Both the position numbers and the translations under genes were made by a program. A DNA stretch of 7,320 nt, taken from Candidatus Krumholzibacteriia bacterium. Lineage in GTDB: Bacteria > Krumholzibacteriota > Krumholzibacteriia > LZORAL124-64-63. Below, one piece after another: positions 7,157 through 7,320 of the stretch (its first letter is position 1; every line of letters starts with the position of its first letter). The notes under the pieces are model-generated. The model was given only the letters and a program-made list of their open reading frames with translations, made no database searches and was not told the DNA's origin. The stretch lies in contig JACZKN010000582.1 in NCBI GenBank assembly GCA_014859985.1, forward strand, positions 1 to 7,320, read 5' to 3'.

Positions 7157-7184
7157 TGACGGGCGTTGGCGAGCCGGCCCGTCA
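7157..7184. terminator. Stem-loop that includes the stop codon of the convergent regulator gene
   Basis: TGACGGGC (7157-7164) pairs perfectly with GCCCGTCA (7177-7184) around 12 bases. On the minus strand the stem opens with the TGA stop of the regulator gene. With no T-run after it, it could be a 3'-end structure or a Rho-assisted terminator. Confidence 0.35.
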
Positions 7185-7320
7185 GGACTTGCGCGTGGGG
7201 ATGCCCAGCTTGAGCATCCGCCGGTAAAGCGTGCTGCGGCCCAGCCCCAGCAGGCGGGCGGCTTCGAGGCGGTTGCCGGCGCAGCGGTCGAGGGCGGCGA
7301 CGATGCGGGCGCGCTCCGGC
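7182..7320 (-). CDS. C-terminal end of a Fis-type HTH regulator, probably NtrC-family sigma54 activator (5' part off window)
   Basis: Forty-five residues are visible, running from PERARIVAALDRCAGNRLEA through ARLLGLGRSTLYRRMLKLGI to PTRKS and a TGA stop. This is the HTH_8 (Fis-like) helix-turn-helix: the first helix with the AGN turn, then AARLLGLGRSTLYRRM as the recognition unit. It closely resembles the C-terminus of NtrC-family activators, which bind upstream of sigma54 promoters and have a central AAA+ domain. That AAA+ domain and any receiver would lie beyond 7320. Fis itself or another HTH_8 protein is possible, but the LGI ending favours NtrC-type. It faces the hybrid kinase convergently, so the two could be functional partners without being in one operon. 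Confidence 0.85.
   Translation of the reverse strand, partial: PERARIVAALDRCAGNRLEAARLLGLGRSTLYRRMLKLGIPTRKS

Overview
The window is strongly GC-rich (about 70% by eye) with short intergenic gaps. Its genes include a hybrid histidine kinase with a CHASE8-like periplasmic sensor and the Fis-type end of an apparent NtrC-family activator. This suggests a free-living Gram-negative bacterium with a large regulatory repertoire. I cannot fix the phylum from sequence alone; Myxococcota/deltaproteobacterial or FCB-like lineages such as Krumholzibacteriota or Eisenbacteria would fit, but that is a guess.

Layout. 1-535 (minus): a gene running off the left edge that encodes a MazE-type antitoxin and a MazF-type toxin domain in one chain. 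It has a near-ideal sigma70-like promoter and a perfect palindromic operator over the -10 region. 536-751: a terminator-like hairpin, a second GC hairpin, and no gene. 752-3485 (minus): a probable operon of three genes, an AtpI/AtpZ-like membrane protein, a DsrE-family protein 3 nt later, and after 121 nt a 608-residue fusion of an inositol-monophosphatase-like phosphatase with an ADP-ribosylglycohydrolase. 3486-3647: a divergent promoter region with a 12-bp tandem direct repeat. 3648-5111 (plus): a DUF2779-type protein combining a Cas4-like PD-(D/E)XK nuclease with its Fe-S cysteines and a DEDD-type exonuclease domain. 5228-7081 (plus): a hybrid sensor histidine kinase. 7082-7320: a convergent gap with two hairpins, then the C-terminal 45 residues of a regulator with a Fis-type helix-turn-helix on the minus strand.

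How the genes may work together. The left half joins a single-chain toxin-antitoxin-like regulator to a phosphatase/ADP-ribose hydrolase, but a terminator and an independent promoter separate them, so a functional link is only a hypothesis. The kinase has a receiver but no output domain, so it must signal to another protein; the convergent NtrC-like regulator is the nearest candidate. The most unusual items are the MazE-MazF fusion with altered toxin active-site positions, the phosphatase-ADP-ribosylglycohydrolase fusion with a DPNEGT metal motif, and the dual-nuclease protein.
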